From Caldilineaceae bacterium (GTDB taxonomy: Bacteria > Chloroflexota > Anaerolineae > Caldilineales > Caldilineaceae), in the NCBI GenBank assembly GCA_020634815.1, contig JACKBA010000032.1, forward strand, positions 1 through 64,000: a stretch of 64,000 bases of DNA, given 5' to 3'. Made by a program: the position numbers and the translations under genes. A model generated the notes under the pieces. The model did no database searches, was not told the origin of the DNA, and saw nothing but the letters and a program-made list of their open reading frames with translations. Numbering within the stretch: position 1 is the first letter of the stretch; each line of letters begins with the position of its first letter. Shown here in pieces: positions 39,996 through 50,330 of the stretch.

Positions 39996-42272
39996 ATGAC
40001 CGCAGCCGTTCCCAAACAACGTTCACTGCTCTGGCGCCGCTGGCAGGAAGTCCGCCTCATCGGCCAGGATCCCGTGCTGGCCGTGGGGTTGATCGCAGTC
40101 AGCAGCTTTGTCTTCCTGTTCGTCGCCCTTCCGCTCATCCGCGTCATCTACCAGGGTTTTGTCGACCCTGTCACGGGCGAGTTTGGCGTCGAGTATTTCA
40201 CGCGCTTTGTCGATCCCTACTATGCCCCGTATCTCTGGCAGGTCATTCGCAACACCATGGTCATGGGGCTGGGCACGGCGACGGGCGGTACGATCCTCGG
40301 TTTCATTTTTGCGTACGCGCTGGTCCGGTGCAGCTTTCCCTTTGGCCGCACGGTGCATGTGGCCACGCTGCTGCCCACGATTTCGCCGCCCTTTGCCATC
40401 GCCATCGCCGCGATCCTGCTCTTCGGGCGCAACGGGCTGATCACCCGCCAGGTGCTGGGCATTCGACCCGGACCGGACACCAACGACATCTACGGGCTCG
40501 ATGGGCTGATCTTCGTGCAGATCATCACCTTTTTCCCCGTCGCCTACCTGATCATCCGCGCCATGCTGGAGCGCATCGATGCGTCCATGGAAGAGGCGGC
40601 GCTGAGCCTGCGCGCCAGCAAGTTCCACATCTTCCGCACGATTACGCTGCCGCTGCTGACGCCCGGCATCGCCGCGTCGTTCCTGCTGCTCTTCGTGGAG
40701 TCGCTGGCCGACCTGGGCAATCCGCTGCTGTTGGGCGGCAACGCCAGCGTGCTGTCGACCGAGATCTACCTGGCGGTGAACGGCCAGTTCGACCAGCAGA
40801 AGGGTGCGGCGCTGTCGCTGATCCTGCTGGTGCCCACGCTGACCGTGTTCCTGGTGCAGCGCTACTACATCAGCCGGCGCTCCTACGTGGCGGTGACGGG
40901 CAAGCCCACCACCGGCCGCGTCTTTGTCAAGGAGCCGGTCACGCGCTGGACCTTCATCATCTTGACACTACTGACGCTCGTCGTGGTGATGATGCTCTAC
41001 TTCACGATCCTGTGGGGGTCGTTCACCAAGCTGTGGGGCGTCAACAACGAACTCTATTTCGGCAACTACGTCACGGCCTTTACGCGCGGGCTGAACGCCA
41101 TCCTGTCGACGACCTTCCTGTCGGCAGTGGCGACGCCGGTGGCGGGCGTCATCGGCGTGGTCATCGCCTTCCTGGTCGTGCGGCGTACCTTTGCCGGTAA
41201 GCAGACGCTGGACTTCGTGTCGAACCTGGGCGGCGCGGTGCCGGGCACGATTCTGGGCATCGGTTACATCGTCGCCTTTATCGGCGCGCCGTGGTTTGCC
41301 GTGTTGATCGTCTACGGCCTGCTCGCCGCGTACCTGGCAACGCGGGCGACGGCGCGCGGCTGGTTGGCGGGCATCCTGTTGCTCGTCGGCACCATCGCCG
41401 CCTATTACGTCAACTGGACACCGCTGCTGCTCGGGCTGGACGAGACGGGATGGCGTTACGTGCTGATGGCGGGCTTTGCCTTGCTGGCCCTGGCCGGCGG
41501 GGCTTTTGCCTTGCCAGGCCAGCGGCGCACAGTCGCGCTCATCTTCGGCTTCATGGCGCTTTCCATGTTCGTTTACAACGTGAGCCCGCTCGTGACCGAG
41601 CCCATGGCGCGTTGGGGGCGAACGCTGCCCGGTGTGGACCTGCCCAAGCTGGTGGTGAAGGCGAGCAGTTTCATCACCTTCTTCACGCAGCCGACGCTGG
41701 CCATCATGGGCTACACCTTCCTCACCATGGCCATCTTCGCCGTGGATCGGGTGCGCGGCGGTCTGCGCTTCTGGATCGGGCTGGCGGCGATGGCGCTGAC
41801 AGGCTCGCTCGTCTTCTACGGCAATTCGCTGGCGCTGGTGGGCACGCCGTACATCATCGTCGCGGCCTATGCCGTGCGCAGCCTGCCGGCCTCAGTGCGG
41901 GCGGGCGTCGCCTCGCTCCAGCAGATCGACCCGTCCATCGAGGAAGCGTCGAACATCCTGGGCGGTGACGCGCAGTACACCTTCCGCAACGTCACGCTGC
42001 CGCTGATCCTGCCGGCGTTCTTTGCCGGCCTTGTCTTCGCCTTTGCCCGCCACATGACCAGCCTGTCGGCGGTTATCTTCTTGACCACGGCGCAGTGGCC
42101 GATCTTGACCGTGTGGATTCTCAGTGAGGTAGAGCAGGGCGGCATGAGCGTCGCTGCGGCGTACTCGATCATCCTCATCGCCATCGTGCTGGCCGCGATC
42201 GGGCTGATGAGCCTGTGGCTGAAACGAACCTATGGCGCGAGCCAGGATGTAGATATGACGGTGGGAGGTTGA
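39996..42272 (+). CDS. Fused double ABC permease (FbpB/AfuB-like) with a large insertion
   Basis: 758 aa carrying two BPD_transp_1 domains. The first ATPase-contact loop is EEAALSLRASKFHIFRTITLPLLTPG (~200), the second EEASNILGGDAQYTFRNVTLPLILP (~650). Typical FbpB proteins are ~550 aa. Here the second domain is split: after GTILGIGYIVAFIGAPWF (~430) about 170 extra residues with several additional hydrophobic helices intervene before GTPYIIVAAYAVRSLP (~616), a point where relatives have only a short loop. The frame is open throughout, so the insertion is real coding sequence. There is no clear ribosome-binding site. It is followed by the ATPase after 2 nt. Confidence 0.9.
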   Translation: MTAAVPKQRSLLWRRWQEVRLIGQDPVLAVGLIAVSSFVFLFVALPLIRVIYQGFVDPVTGEFGVEYFTRFVDPYYAPYLWQVIRNTMVMGLGTATGGTILGFIFAYALVRCSFPFGRTVHVATLLPTISPPFAIAIAAILLFGRNGLITRQVLGIRPGPDTNDIYGLDGLIFVQIITFFPVAYLIIRAMLERIDASMEEAALSLRASKFHIFRTITLPLLTPGIAASFLLLFVESLADLGNPLLLGGNASVLSTEIYLAVNGQFDQQKGAALSLILLVPTLTVFLVQRYYISRRSYVAVTGKPTTGRVFVKEPVTRWTFIILTLLTLVVVMMLYFTILWGSFTKLWGVNNELYFGNYVTAFTRGLNAILSTTFLSAVATPVAGVIGVVIAFLVVRRTFAGKQTLDFVSNLGGAVPGTILGIGYIVAFIGAPWFAVLIVYGLLAAYLATRATARGWLAGILLLVGTIAAYYVNWTPLLLGLDETGWRYVLMAGFALLALAGGAFALPGQRRTVALIFGFMALSMFVYNVSPLVTEPMARWGRTLPGVDLPKLVVKASSFITFFTQPTLAIMGYTFLTMAIFAVDRVRGGLRFWIGLAAMALTGSLVFYGNSLALVGTPYIIVAAYAVRSLPASVRAGVASLQQIDPSIEEASNILGGDAQYTFRNVTLPLILPAFFAGLVFAFARHMTSLSAVIFLTTAQWPILTVWILSEVEQGGMSVAAAYSIILIAIVLAAIGLMSLWLKRTYGASQDVDMTVGG

Positions 42273-42274
42273 CC

Positions 42275-43369
42275 GTGTTTCTCGAATTGGACAATATCAG
42301 CAAGCACTTCCCATCGCGTGACGGCACGGGCGAGGTGCGTGCAGTGGACAACGTGCAGATCGACATCGAGCAGGGGCAGTTCGTCACGCTGCTCGGCCCG
42401 TCGGGCTGCGGCAAGACGACGACGCTGCGGTTGATCGCCGGCTTTGAGTTCCCGACCCATGGGCGCATCGTGCTCGACGGGGAGGAGATCAACGAACTGC
42501 CCCCCAATCGCCGTGACATGGCCATGGTCTTCCAGAGCTATGCCATCTTCCCGCACCTCAACGTCTACGAGAACATCTCCTACGGCCTCAAGGTAAAAAA
42601 GCTGCCGGCGCAGGAGATCAGGCGCAAGGTCGCCCAGGTGATGGAGCTGACCGAGCTGACGGGGCTGGAAAACCGCGCGCCGAACCAGTTGAGCGGCGGC
42701 CAACAACAGCGCGTGGCGCTGGCGCGTGCGCTCGTCATGGAGCCCAAGGTGCTGCTCTTCGACGAGCCGCTGAGCAACCTGGACGCCAAGCTACGCGTGC
42801 AGATGCGCACGGAGATCCGCCGCATCCAGCAGGAGTTGGGCATCACCAGCGTCTACGTCACGCACGACCAGGACGAAGCCATGGTGCTCTCGGACCAGAT
42901 CGTGGTCATGCACAAGGGGCGCGTGCAGCAGATCGGCACCGCGCTGGAGATTTACCGGCGGCCGCACAACCGCTTCGTGGCGGATTTCATCGGCCGCGCC
43001 AACTTCCTGCCGGCCCGGGTCCGCGAGAAGAACGGCGACGGCTGGGTCATCGACCTCTTCGGCCAGACGGTCACCGTGCCGGGTGAGACGGCGGCCGAAC
43101 TTGCACCTGGCCACGAAGCGGTGCTGATGGTGCGCCCGGAGTCGATCCGCCTGGCGCGCGCCGATGGCGGGGCGAGCAGCCCAGCCTGGCCCGGCACGGT
43201 GGATCGGACATCCTACCTGGGCAGCCTGATGGAGTACGACCTGAATGTCAACGGACAGCGCGTGCTGGCCGTGCGCCACGACCCGGCCGAGGCGGATCTG
43301 CTTCCGGTCGGCCAGGCGGTGACGGTGGAGATATTGCGCGAGAACGCGTACCTGCTGCCGGCCGAGTGA
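42275..43369 (+). CDS. ABC transporter ATP-binding protein (FbpC/PotA-like)
   Basis: 364 aa. The nucleotide-binding domain has Walker A GPSGCGKTT, signature LSGGQQQRVALARAL, Walker B VLLFDEPLSNLDAKLR and switch VTHDQDEAM. A C-terminal TOBE/OB regulatory domain (~245-364) includes VRPESIRLA. GTG at 42275 follows GGGAGG and lies 2 nt after the permease stop. It energises the importer of the two preceding genes. Confidence 0.94.
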   Translation: MFLELDNISKHFPSRDGTGEVRAVDNVQIDIEQGQFVTLLGPSGCGKTTTLRLIAGFEFPTHGRIVLDGEEINELPPNRRDMAMVFQSYAIFPHLNVYENISYGLKVKKLPAQEIRRKVAQVMELTELTGLENRAPNQLSGGQQQRVALARALVMEPKVLLFDEPLSNLDAKLRVQMRTEIRRIQQELGITSVYVTHDQDEAMVLSDQIVVMHKGRVQQIGTALEIYRRPHNRFVADFIGRANFLPARVREKNGDGWVIDLFGQTVTVPGETAAELAPGHEAVLMVRPESIRLARADGGASSPAWPGTVDRTSYLGSLMEYDLNVNGQRVLAVRHDPAEADLLPVGQAVTVEILRENAYLLPAE

Positions 43370-43577
43370 GTGCGACAGGCGTTGGCTGCCGGCAGCGCCG
43401 TCCAGGCGTCGTGAAGTCGTCGCCTTCCAGACCGAATCCAGCTTTCACCTCCTTGACTACTCGTGGTAGAATCGAACGAAGAGACAGAAAGAGCTCTCTT
43501 GGATGCCTTCACCTGCTGGCATCCCCGTATGCAGGCGATTTGTATTGATTGATAGAAGCAACAAGGAGATAGGTAAC

Positions 43578-43772
43578 ATGGCATACAGCTACAAGAACTC
43601 AAAAGGCAATACGTACTACTTGCACTCCCGCGTGACGACGCTGAAGAATGGCAAGACGCAGACCATCTTCTTCTTCGCCAAGGAACCCAAGGATGGCGCA
43701 CTCAACGACGTGCCGGCCGGCTACACGGTCTCCGAGAGCAAGAATGGCCTCCCGGTTCTGAAGAAGGCCTAA
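43578..43772 (+). CDS. Small orphan protein, 64 aa
   Basis: Not recognised. A basic, Lys/Tyr/Thr-rich protein with alternating beta pattern (MAYSYKNSKGNTYYLHSRVT, LKNGKTQTIFFFAKEPKDG, VPAGYTVSESKNGLPVLKKA) that would form a small beta sheet; no signal peptide or cysteine. It is probably a real, well-expressed gene: AAGGAG at proper distance, a 7-bp leader hairpin (43501-43524), a possible TTCACC-17-TAGAAT promoter (43444-43472) and a strong terminator 24 nt after the stop make a complete monocistronic unit. It resembles small 'KNG' proteins seen in cyanobacteria and Chloroflexota (impression only). Confidence 0.75.
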   Translation: MAYSYKNSKGNTYYLHSRVTTLKNGKTQTIFFFAKEPKDGALNDVPAGYTVSESKNGLPVLKKA

Positions 43773-43796
43773 ATTCCGGCTCGGAAGGTAATAGAG

Positions 43797-43822
43797 GCGC
43801 CGAAATGATTCGGCGCCTTTTC
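43797..43822 (+). terminator. Intrinsic terminator of the 64-aa gene
   Basis: Perfect 9-bp stem GGCGCCGAA/TTCGGCGCC, 4-nt loop, followed by TTTTCTTTT. Confidence 0.9.
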
Positions 43823-43991
43823 TTTTCCTCGTTTTCAGGACCACCCCGTCCTTGCGTGTAATCTCCGCGTAATAGCTTCGTCACTGCTACGTCAGATGCG
43901 CATGGCATCCTGGCTGTGCATGCGCGGATGCAACCGGCAGCCGCACAAACGACAAGATCCAGACACACAGTTCTTCAGAAAGGAAAGACGA

Positions 43992-44696
43992 ATGTTACGC
44001 AAACAACTACTCATCGGTTCGGTTGCCCTGTTGATCCTGGCCGCGTGTGCGGCGCCACAGGCGAGCATGCCGGCGACCGAAGGTGCCATGGACAGCCACG
44101 CCAACACCATGGTGGAAGGTGAGATGAAGGAGGGCGACGGCGCCATGGCTGAGGGCGAGATGAAAGAGGGCGACGGCGCCATGGCCGAGGGCGAGATGAA
44201 AGAGGGCGACGGCGCCATGGCTGAGGGCGAGATGAAGGAAGGCGACGCCATGATGAGCATGGCCGAGTTGCCGGCATGGGCTGCGCTGCCATTGGTCAAC
44301 GCACGCACCGGCGAGAGCTTCACGATCGCCGACTTTGCGGGGAAGACCATTTTCGTCGAACCGATGGCAACCTGGTGCACCAACTGCCGCGCGCAGTTGA
44401 ACAACGTGAAGGAGGCCAAGGCACAGGTGACCGGCGACGTCGTCTTTGTTGCGCTGAGCGTCGAGACTGCACTCGACCAGACCGCGCTGGCGCAGTACGC
44501 CGACGAGAATGGCTTCGACTGGATCTTCGCCGTGGCCACGCCGGAGCTCTTGCAACAACTAGCCGGCGACTTCGGCCAGACGATCGCCAACCCGCCGGCC
44601 ACGCCGCACTTCGTCATCAGCCCGGACGGCACGGTGAGCGACCTGACGACCGGTATCGAAAACGTCGAAGCTATCCTGGCCAGCGTCCAGGGATAG
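43992..44696 (+). CDS. TlpA/thioredoxin-like lipoprotein with 12-residue repeats
   Basis: 234 aa. Signal with lipobox LAAC (Cys19). Residues ~40-86 are four tandem copies of M-[VA]-E-G-E-M-K-E-G-D-G-A (36-bp DNA repeats), an acidic, Met-rich spacer. It is followed by a thioredoxin-fold domain with the redox motif TWCTNCRAQ (Cys129, Cys132), FVALSVETALDQ and a cis-Pro loop near PPATPHFVISPDG. Predicted extracytoplasmic thiol-disulfide reductase on the outer face of the membrane. It is followed by a CcdA-like gene that would supply electrons. AGGAAAG precedes the ATG. Confidence 0.88.
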   Translation: MLRKQLLIGSVALLILAACAAPQASMPATEGAMDSHANTMVEGEMKEGDGAMAEGEMKEGDGAMAEGEMKEGDGAMAEGEMKEGDAMMSMAELPAWAALPLVNARTGESFTIADFAGKTIFVEPMATWCTNCRAQLNNVKEAKAQVTGDVVFVALSVETALDQTALAQYADENGFDWIFAVATPELLQQLAGDFGQTIANPPATPHFVISPDGTVSDLTTGIENVEAILASVQG

Positions 44697-44716
44697 GCTA
44701 GAGAGCGACAACGCTC

Positions 44717-44755
44717 CTGCACGGCGGCCGGCTTATTCCGTCGGCCGCCGTGCAG
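44717..44755 (+). promoter_or_regulatory. Stem-loop between TlpA-like and CcdA-like genes
   Basis: Perfect 13-bp stem (44717-44729/44743-44755) with a 13-nt loop and no U-tract. It probably marks mRNA processing or partial attenuation within a two-gene operon. Confidence 0.6.
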
Positions 44756-44791
44756 GGTGACTCACACCGAAGACAGGTTTGGAGATCGATC

Positions 44792-45457
44792 ATGGAACAG
44801 TATCTACAGGCATTCTTGCTCGGCAATGCGGCCATTCTGACCAATGTCTGCATCCTGCCGCTCTATCCGGGGCTCATGGCCTTTCTGGCAGGGAACGCCG
44901 AGAACCACCGCATGCAGCGGGCTTCGTTCTGGCTTGGCTGGCTGGTGCTCGCCGGCGTGCTGACGCTCATGCTGGCCGTCGGTGCGCTGCTCTTCATCGT
45001 GCAGCAGTCCTTCGGCGCGGTGCTGCCGTGGCTGCTGCCGGCGATCTACGCCGCAGTCATCGTGCTGGGCGTGCTGATGATCGCCGGGCGCAACCCCTTC
45101 CGCCGGCTGGCCACGACGCAGGCGCCGCTGCTGCGCAACCCGTACCTGGCAGCCTTTGTCTACGGCCTGATGCTTGGCCCCATGACGCTCCCCTGTGCCG
45201 GGCCGCTGGTGGTGAGCGCCTTTCTGCTGGGCGCCGGCAGTGCCGGGCAACTGGCAAGCAGCCTGCTCTACTTCCTGGCCTTCGGCTTTGGCTTTGGCTG
45301 GCCGTTGGTGGTGCTGCCCATGCTGGCGCAGCCGTTCCAGCGTTCGTTGGCCGGCTGGACGACTCGCAACTACACGCTGCTGACGCGTGTCTCGGGCGTA
45401 CTGTTGGTGGTAATCGGCCTCTTTGGCGTGGGCGTCGATCTCCTGCCCAATGTGTGA
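44792..45457 (+). CDS. CcdA-like cytochrome c biogenesis/thiol electron transporter
   Basis: 221 aa with about six membrane helices, matching CcdA, the minimal DsbD transmembrane domain. The two conserved redox Cys are Cys20 (TNVCILPLYPG) and Cys135 (MTLPCAGPLV), each in a Pro-containing helix. It carries reducing equivalents from cytoplasmic thioredoxin to extracytoplasmic thiol proteins; the lipoprotein just upstream is the likely partner. GGAG lies before the ATG. Confidence 0.92.
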   Translation: MEQYLQAFLLGNAAILTNVCILPLYPGLMAFLAGNAENHRMQRASFWLGWLVLAGVLTLMLAVGALLFIVQQSFGAVLPWLLPAIYAAVIVLGVLMIAGRNPFRRLATTQAPLLRNPYLAAFVYGLMLGPMTLPCAGPLVVSAFLLGAGSAGQLASSLLYFLAFGFGFGWPLVVLPMLAQPFQRSLAGWTTRNYTLLTRVSGVLLVVIGLFGVGVDLLPNV

Positions 45458-45482
45458 TAGCAACTGCGCACAGGACAGCAAA

Positions 45483-45525
45483 AAAAGAACGGGGCGGCCT
45501 GGCTTGCAGGTCGCCCCGTTCTTTT
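45483..45525. terminator. Bidirectional intrinsic terminator
   Basis: Long stem AAAAGAACGGGGCGGCCTG/CAGGTCGCCCCGTTCTTTT with one mismatch. T-runs occur on both strands (TTTT on plus, TTTTTTT on minus). It serves the convergent CcdA-like and FKBP genes. Confidence 0.9.
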
Positions 45526-45565
45526 CGTTCACAGTGGCCGCGCGCGCGGCGTCGTGTGGATGCGA

Positions 45566-46072
45566 TTAGTGATGGTGCTCGTGGCCGTCGCCGTGGGCAT
45601 GGCCGTGCTCCAGTTCCTCGGGCAGCGCCGGCCGCACGCCGACGATCTTGACCTTGAAGTGGAGCGTCTCGCCTGCCAGCCAGTGATTGGTGTCGACGAC
45701 GATGCCGTCGGGCCGAATCTCGGCAATGAACGCCTCGATCTCCTCGCCGGTCTCCTCGTCCACCAGATCCAGCGCCATGCCTGGTTCCAACTCCACGTCA
45801 TCGTCAAAGGCGTCCAGGGGCAGCAGTTGATAGCCGTCCGGGTCGTACTCGCCATACGCCAGATCGGGCGTGACCACGATCTCCTTCTCTTCGCCGACGC
45901 TCATGCCGAAGAGTGCCGCTTCCAGGCCGGGGATGATCTCCCCGTGGCCCTGCAAATACTCCAGCGGCCCCTCTGCTGCCGAGCTATCCACAACCTCGCC
46001 GTCCGCCAGCGTAAGTGTGTACTCGATGCGCACCACCATATCGTCAGAGACGACGAGGTTTTTTCCGTTCAT
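45566..46072 (-). CDS. FKBP-type peptidyl-prolyl isomerase, SlyD-like
   Basis: 168 aa. The FKBP domain is split by the IF/chaperone insert as in SlyD: MVVRIEYTLTLADGEVVDSS, GHGEIIPGLEAALFGMSVGEEKEIVV, AYGEYDPDGYQL, insert around VDEETGEEIEAFIAEIRPDG, then NHWLAGETLHFKVKIVGV. The C-terminus is His-rich (HGHAHGDGHEHHH), a metal (Ni/Zn) site as in SlyD. ATG at 46070-46072 overlaps the cold-shock gene stop (TGATG), giving translational coupling. Confidence 0.93.
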   Translation of the reverse strand: MNGKNLVVSDDMVVRIEYTLTLADGEVVDSSAAEGPLEYLQGHGEIIPGLEAALFGMSVGEEKEIVVTPDLAYGEYDPDGYQLLPLDAFDDDVELEPGMALDLVDEETGEEIEAFIAEIRPDGIVVDTNHWLAGETLHFKVKIVGVRPALPEELEHGHAHGDGHEHHH

Positions 46073-46293
46073 CAAGCTGCGCCGCCGATTTTGGTGACAT
46101 TGGCAGCAGCGGCGCCCTTGGGTCCCTGCTCCACCGTGAACTCTACCCGCTCGCCTTCGACCAGCGACTTGAAGCCCTGTGAGGCAACTGCGGAATAGTG
46201 AACAAAGACATCACCGCCGCCATCACGCGCGATGAAGCCGTAGCCCTTGGCATCGTTGAACCACTTGACTGTGCCGGTTATGCGCTCGCTCAT
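46072..46293 (-). CDS. Cold-shock domain protein
   Basis: 73 aa CspA-family RNA chaperone. RNP1 KGYGFIAR and RNP2 DVFVHYSAV are present, with GTVKWFNDAKGYGFI at the start. AAAGGAGAA lies before the ATG. It has its own strong promoter and a ~135-nt leader with a terminator-like hairpin. The stop codon overlaps the FKBP start, pairing an RNA chaperone with a protein-folding factor. Confidence 0.96.
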   Translation of the reverse strand: MSERITGTVKWFNDAKGYGFIARDGGGDVFVHYSAVASQGFKSLVEGERVEFTVEQGPKGAAAANVTKIGGAA

Positions 46294-46357
46294 TTCAACT
46301 TCTCCTTTACTGTAGCGCTCGATTGAAACCAGACGGCGGTTATGCCCGGCAGAGTGC

Positions 46358-46463
46358 AAGAAAACACCCGGACGCGGGATGTCCGGGTGGCAGCGTGCAA
46401 CAACCGAAATCAAAAACAACCGTCCTGGGCTGAGACTATACGAGGATTTGCGATTTCAGTCAA
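46358..46463 (-). promoter_or_regulatory. Cold-shock gene promoter and leader with terminator-like hairpin
   Basis: Promoter on the minus strand: TTGACT (46458-46463), 17 bp, TATAGT (46435-46440); start near 46428. About 40-70 nt downstream the leader holds CACCCGGAC, a 7-nt loop, GTCCGGGTG (46365-46389) and then TTTTCTT (46358-46364), the layout of an intrinsic terminator, still 65 nt before the ATG. It is either an attenuator of the cold-shock operon or the end of a ~70-nt RNA. Confidence 0.7.
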
Positions 46464-46538
46464 GTAGTGGTCATAATTCACACGAGATACCGTGTACAAT
46501 GTCACAAGCGAGTGACCAGCCACGCAAAGGACTTTCGC

Positions 46539-47720
<1,182 letters not shown>

Positions 47721-47730
47721 AGAGTGAAGG

Positions 47731-47818
47731 GAGCCACAAAGACGCCAAGGCACGAAGATTCACAAAGAAGAGTTCTAACATCTTTGTGAACCTTTGAGTC
47801 TTTGTGGCTTTGTGGCTC
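47731..47818 (+). repeat. Inverted repeat related to the CACAAAG family
   Basis: Left arm 47731-47769 (GCCACAAAGACGCCAAGGCA... ) and right arm 47781-47818 (TCTTTGTGAACC, TTTGAGTCTTTGTGGC). The motifs are shared with the 142-bp array near 29 kb. It starts about 10 nt after the kbl stop and fills the kbl-tdh gap. Confidence 0.8.
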
Positions 47819-47853
47819 TCTTCTCTTCTCCATCTTGACAGGCGAGAGTTGCA

Positions 47854-48870
<1,017 letters not shown>

Positions 48871-49003
48871 ATCGAACTCACGACGCACCGCAAGCGCCGA
48901 GGAATGCCGGGATGCCAGCCGCAGCACAGCGGAATCCCGGTATACCCGCACGCGCCTGATCGAGAAACTCCGTCATTGTTTATGTCAAAACAGGAGCGCA
49001 AAA

Positions 49004-50200
49004 ATGAACGCTGATCTTCCCTGGTGGTACTCCGAAAGCCTGACCGTCCAGCAGGGCGGCCTTTGCCTGGACGGCGTGGCGCTGGAGACGCTGGCGCGCA
49101 CGCATGGCACGCCGCTCTACGTGTACAGCCGCGCCACGGTGCAGCGACGGCTGCGCGCGCTACAGGCGATGCTGGCCCAGGCAACCACGCGCTACAAGGT
49201 CTACTACGCCATGAAGTCGAATCGCCACGCCGGCGTGCTTGCCGCTGCGCGGGCGACACCGGGCGTCGGTATCGACACCTGCTCGCCGCGCGAGGTAGAA
49301 ACGGCGCTGGCAGCCGGCTTTGCACCACACGAGATCTCCTTCAACGCCGGCATGCTCTCGAACCGCGATCTGGCGGCCCTGGCCGAGAGCGGCGTCCACT
49401 GCACGCTGGACAGCTTCTCGGCGCTGCGGCGCTATGGCAATCTGGTACCGGCAGGCACGCCGGTCGGTCTGCGCTTTGACCCCGGCGTGGCAGCGAGCTA
49501 TGGCCAGCAACCCAAGATGGTCTACGGCAAGTCCAAGTTCGGCTTCGACGTCGAAGAATGCGCCGCAGCGCTGGATGCCGCACACCGTGCCGGGCTGGTC
49601 GTAGACTCAGTCGCCATGCACATCGGCTGGGGGCTGCCCCAGTCCAGCGCCGACCTGGTCGACTGGGCCTTTGGCCGGCTGTCCGGCGTGGCGTGCCAAT
49701 GCCCGACGTTGGAGACGATCAATGTCGGCGGCGGGCTGGGCGGCCGCTATCTGGCGAGCGACCAGCCGCTGGCGCTGGAGACATGGCGCGACCTGATCGC
49801 GCGACACCTGGCGCCGTTGGGGGCGACCATCGTCTGCGAGCCGGGCACGTGGGTCGTCGCGCCGGCCGGGCTGCTGATCGCTGAGGTCAACACGGTCGAG
49901 GCGCGCCGCCACATCACCTGGGTGGGGATCAATGCCGGCTATGCGCTCAACCCGCTGCCGGCCATGTACGACATCCCGCTGGAGGTCATCCCGCTGTGCA
50001 ATCCCTTGGGCGCGCCGGCGATGATCGCACACGTGGCGGGCCACATCAACGAGGGTGTCGATGTGTGGGCGCAGGCGCGGCCGCTGCCCAGGCTGGAGGA
50101 AGGCGATCTGATCGCATTCTTCCCGGCCGGCGCCTACGGCTCGAGCATGGCCAGCAACCACTGCATGCGCGGCGAGTTCGCCGAGGTCACAGTCGGGTAA
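49004..50200 (+). CDS. LysA/ornithine decarboxylase-fold PLP protein with altered active site
   Basis: 398 aa, fold type III decarboxylase. The barrel has YYAMKSNRHAGVL (PLP Lys), VGIDTCSPREVETALAAGF, KSKFGFDVEE, VAMHIGWGL and the glycine-rich NVGGGLGGRY, with CEPGTWVVAPAG. The C-terminal sheet domain has LEEGDLIAFFPAGAYGSSMASN. In diaminopimelate decarboxylase the block before this is GPxCxSxD, carrying the partner-subunit Cys; here it reads VAGHINEGVD without Cys. It may therefore act on a different substrate or be an alternative amino acid decarboxylase. No adjacent lysine gene is seen. Confidence 0.83.
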   Translation: MNADLPWWYSESLTVQQGGLCLDGVALETLARTHGTPLYVYSRATVQRRLRALQAMLAQATTRYKVYYAMKSNRHAGVLAAARATPGVGIDTCSPREVETALAAGFAPHEISFNAGMLSNRDLAALAESGVHCTLDSFSALRRYGNLVPAGTPVGLRFDPGVAASYGQQPKMVYGKSKFGFDVEECAAALDAAHRAGLVVDSVAMHIGWGLPQSSADLVDWAFGRLSGVACQCPTLETINVGGGLGGRYLASDQPLALETWRDLIARHLAPLGATIVCEPGTWVVAPAGLLIAEVNTVEARRHITWVGINAGYALNPLPAMYDIPLEVIPLCNPLGAPAMIAHVAGHINEGVDVWAQARPLPRLEEGDLIAFFPAGAYGSSMASNHCMRGEFAEVTVG

Positions 50201-50330
50201 TGAGGTTGTTTGCCGGGATGCATTTTGCCCACGCCTGCCGCCGCCGTATACTGAACGACATAGCAGCAGACGGGCATCCCGCTCGTACCGGCATCCACAG
50301 CGCGCCCAGCTAGACGCGGCAGATTTCCAC

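Noticed and set aside
43453..43472. TTGACT...TAGAAT as a promoter
   Set aside because: The spacing is only 8 bp. A weaker TTCACC with 17-bp spacing to the same TAGAAT is more plausible.
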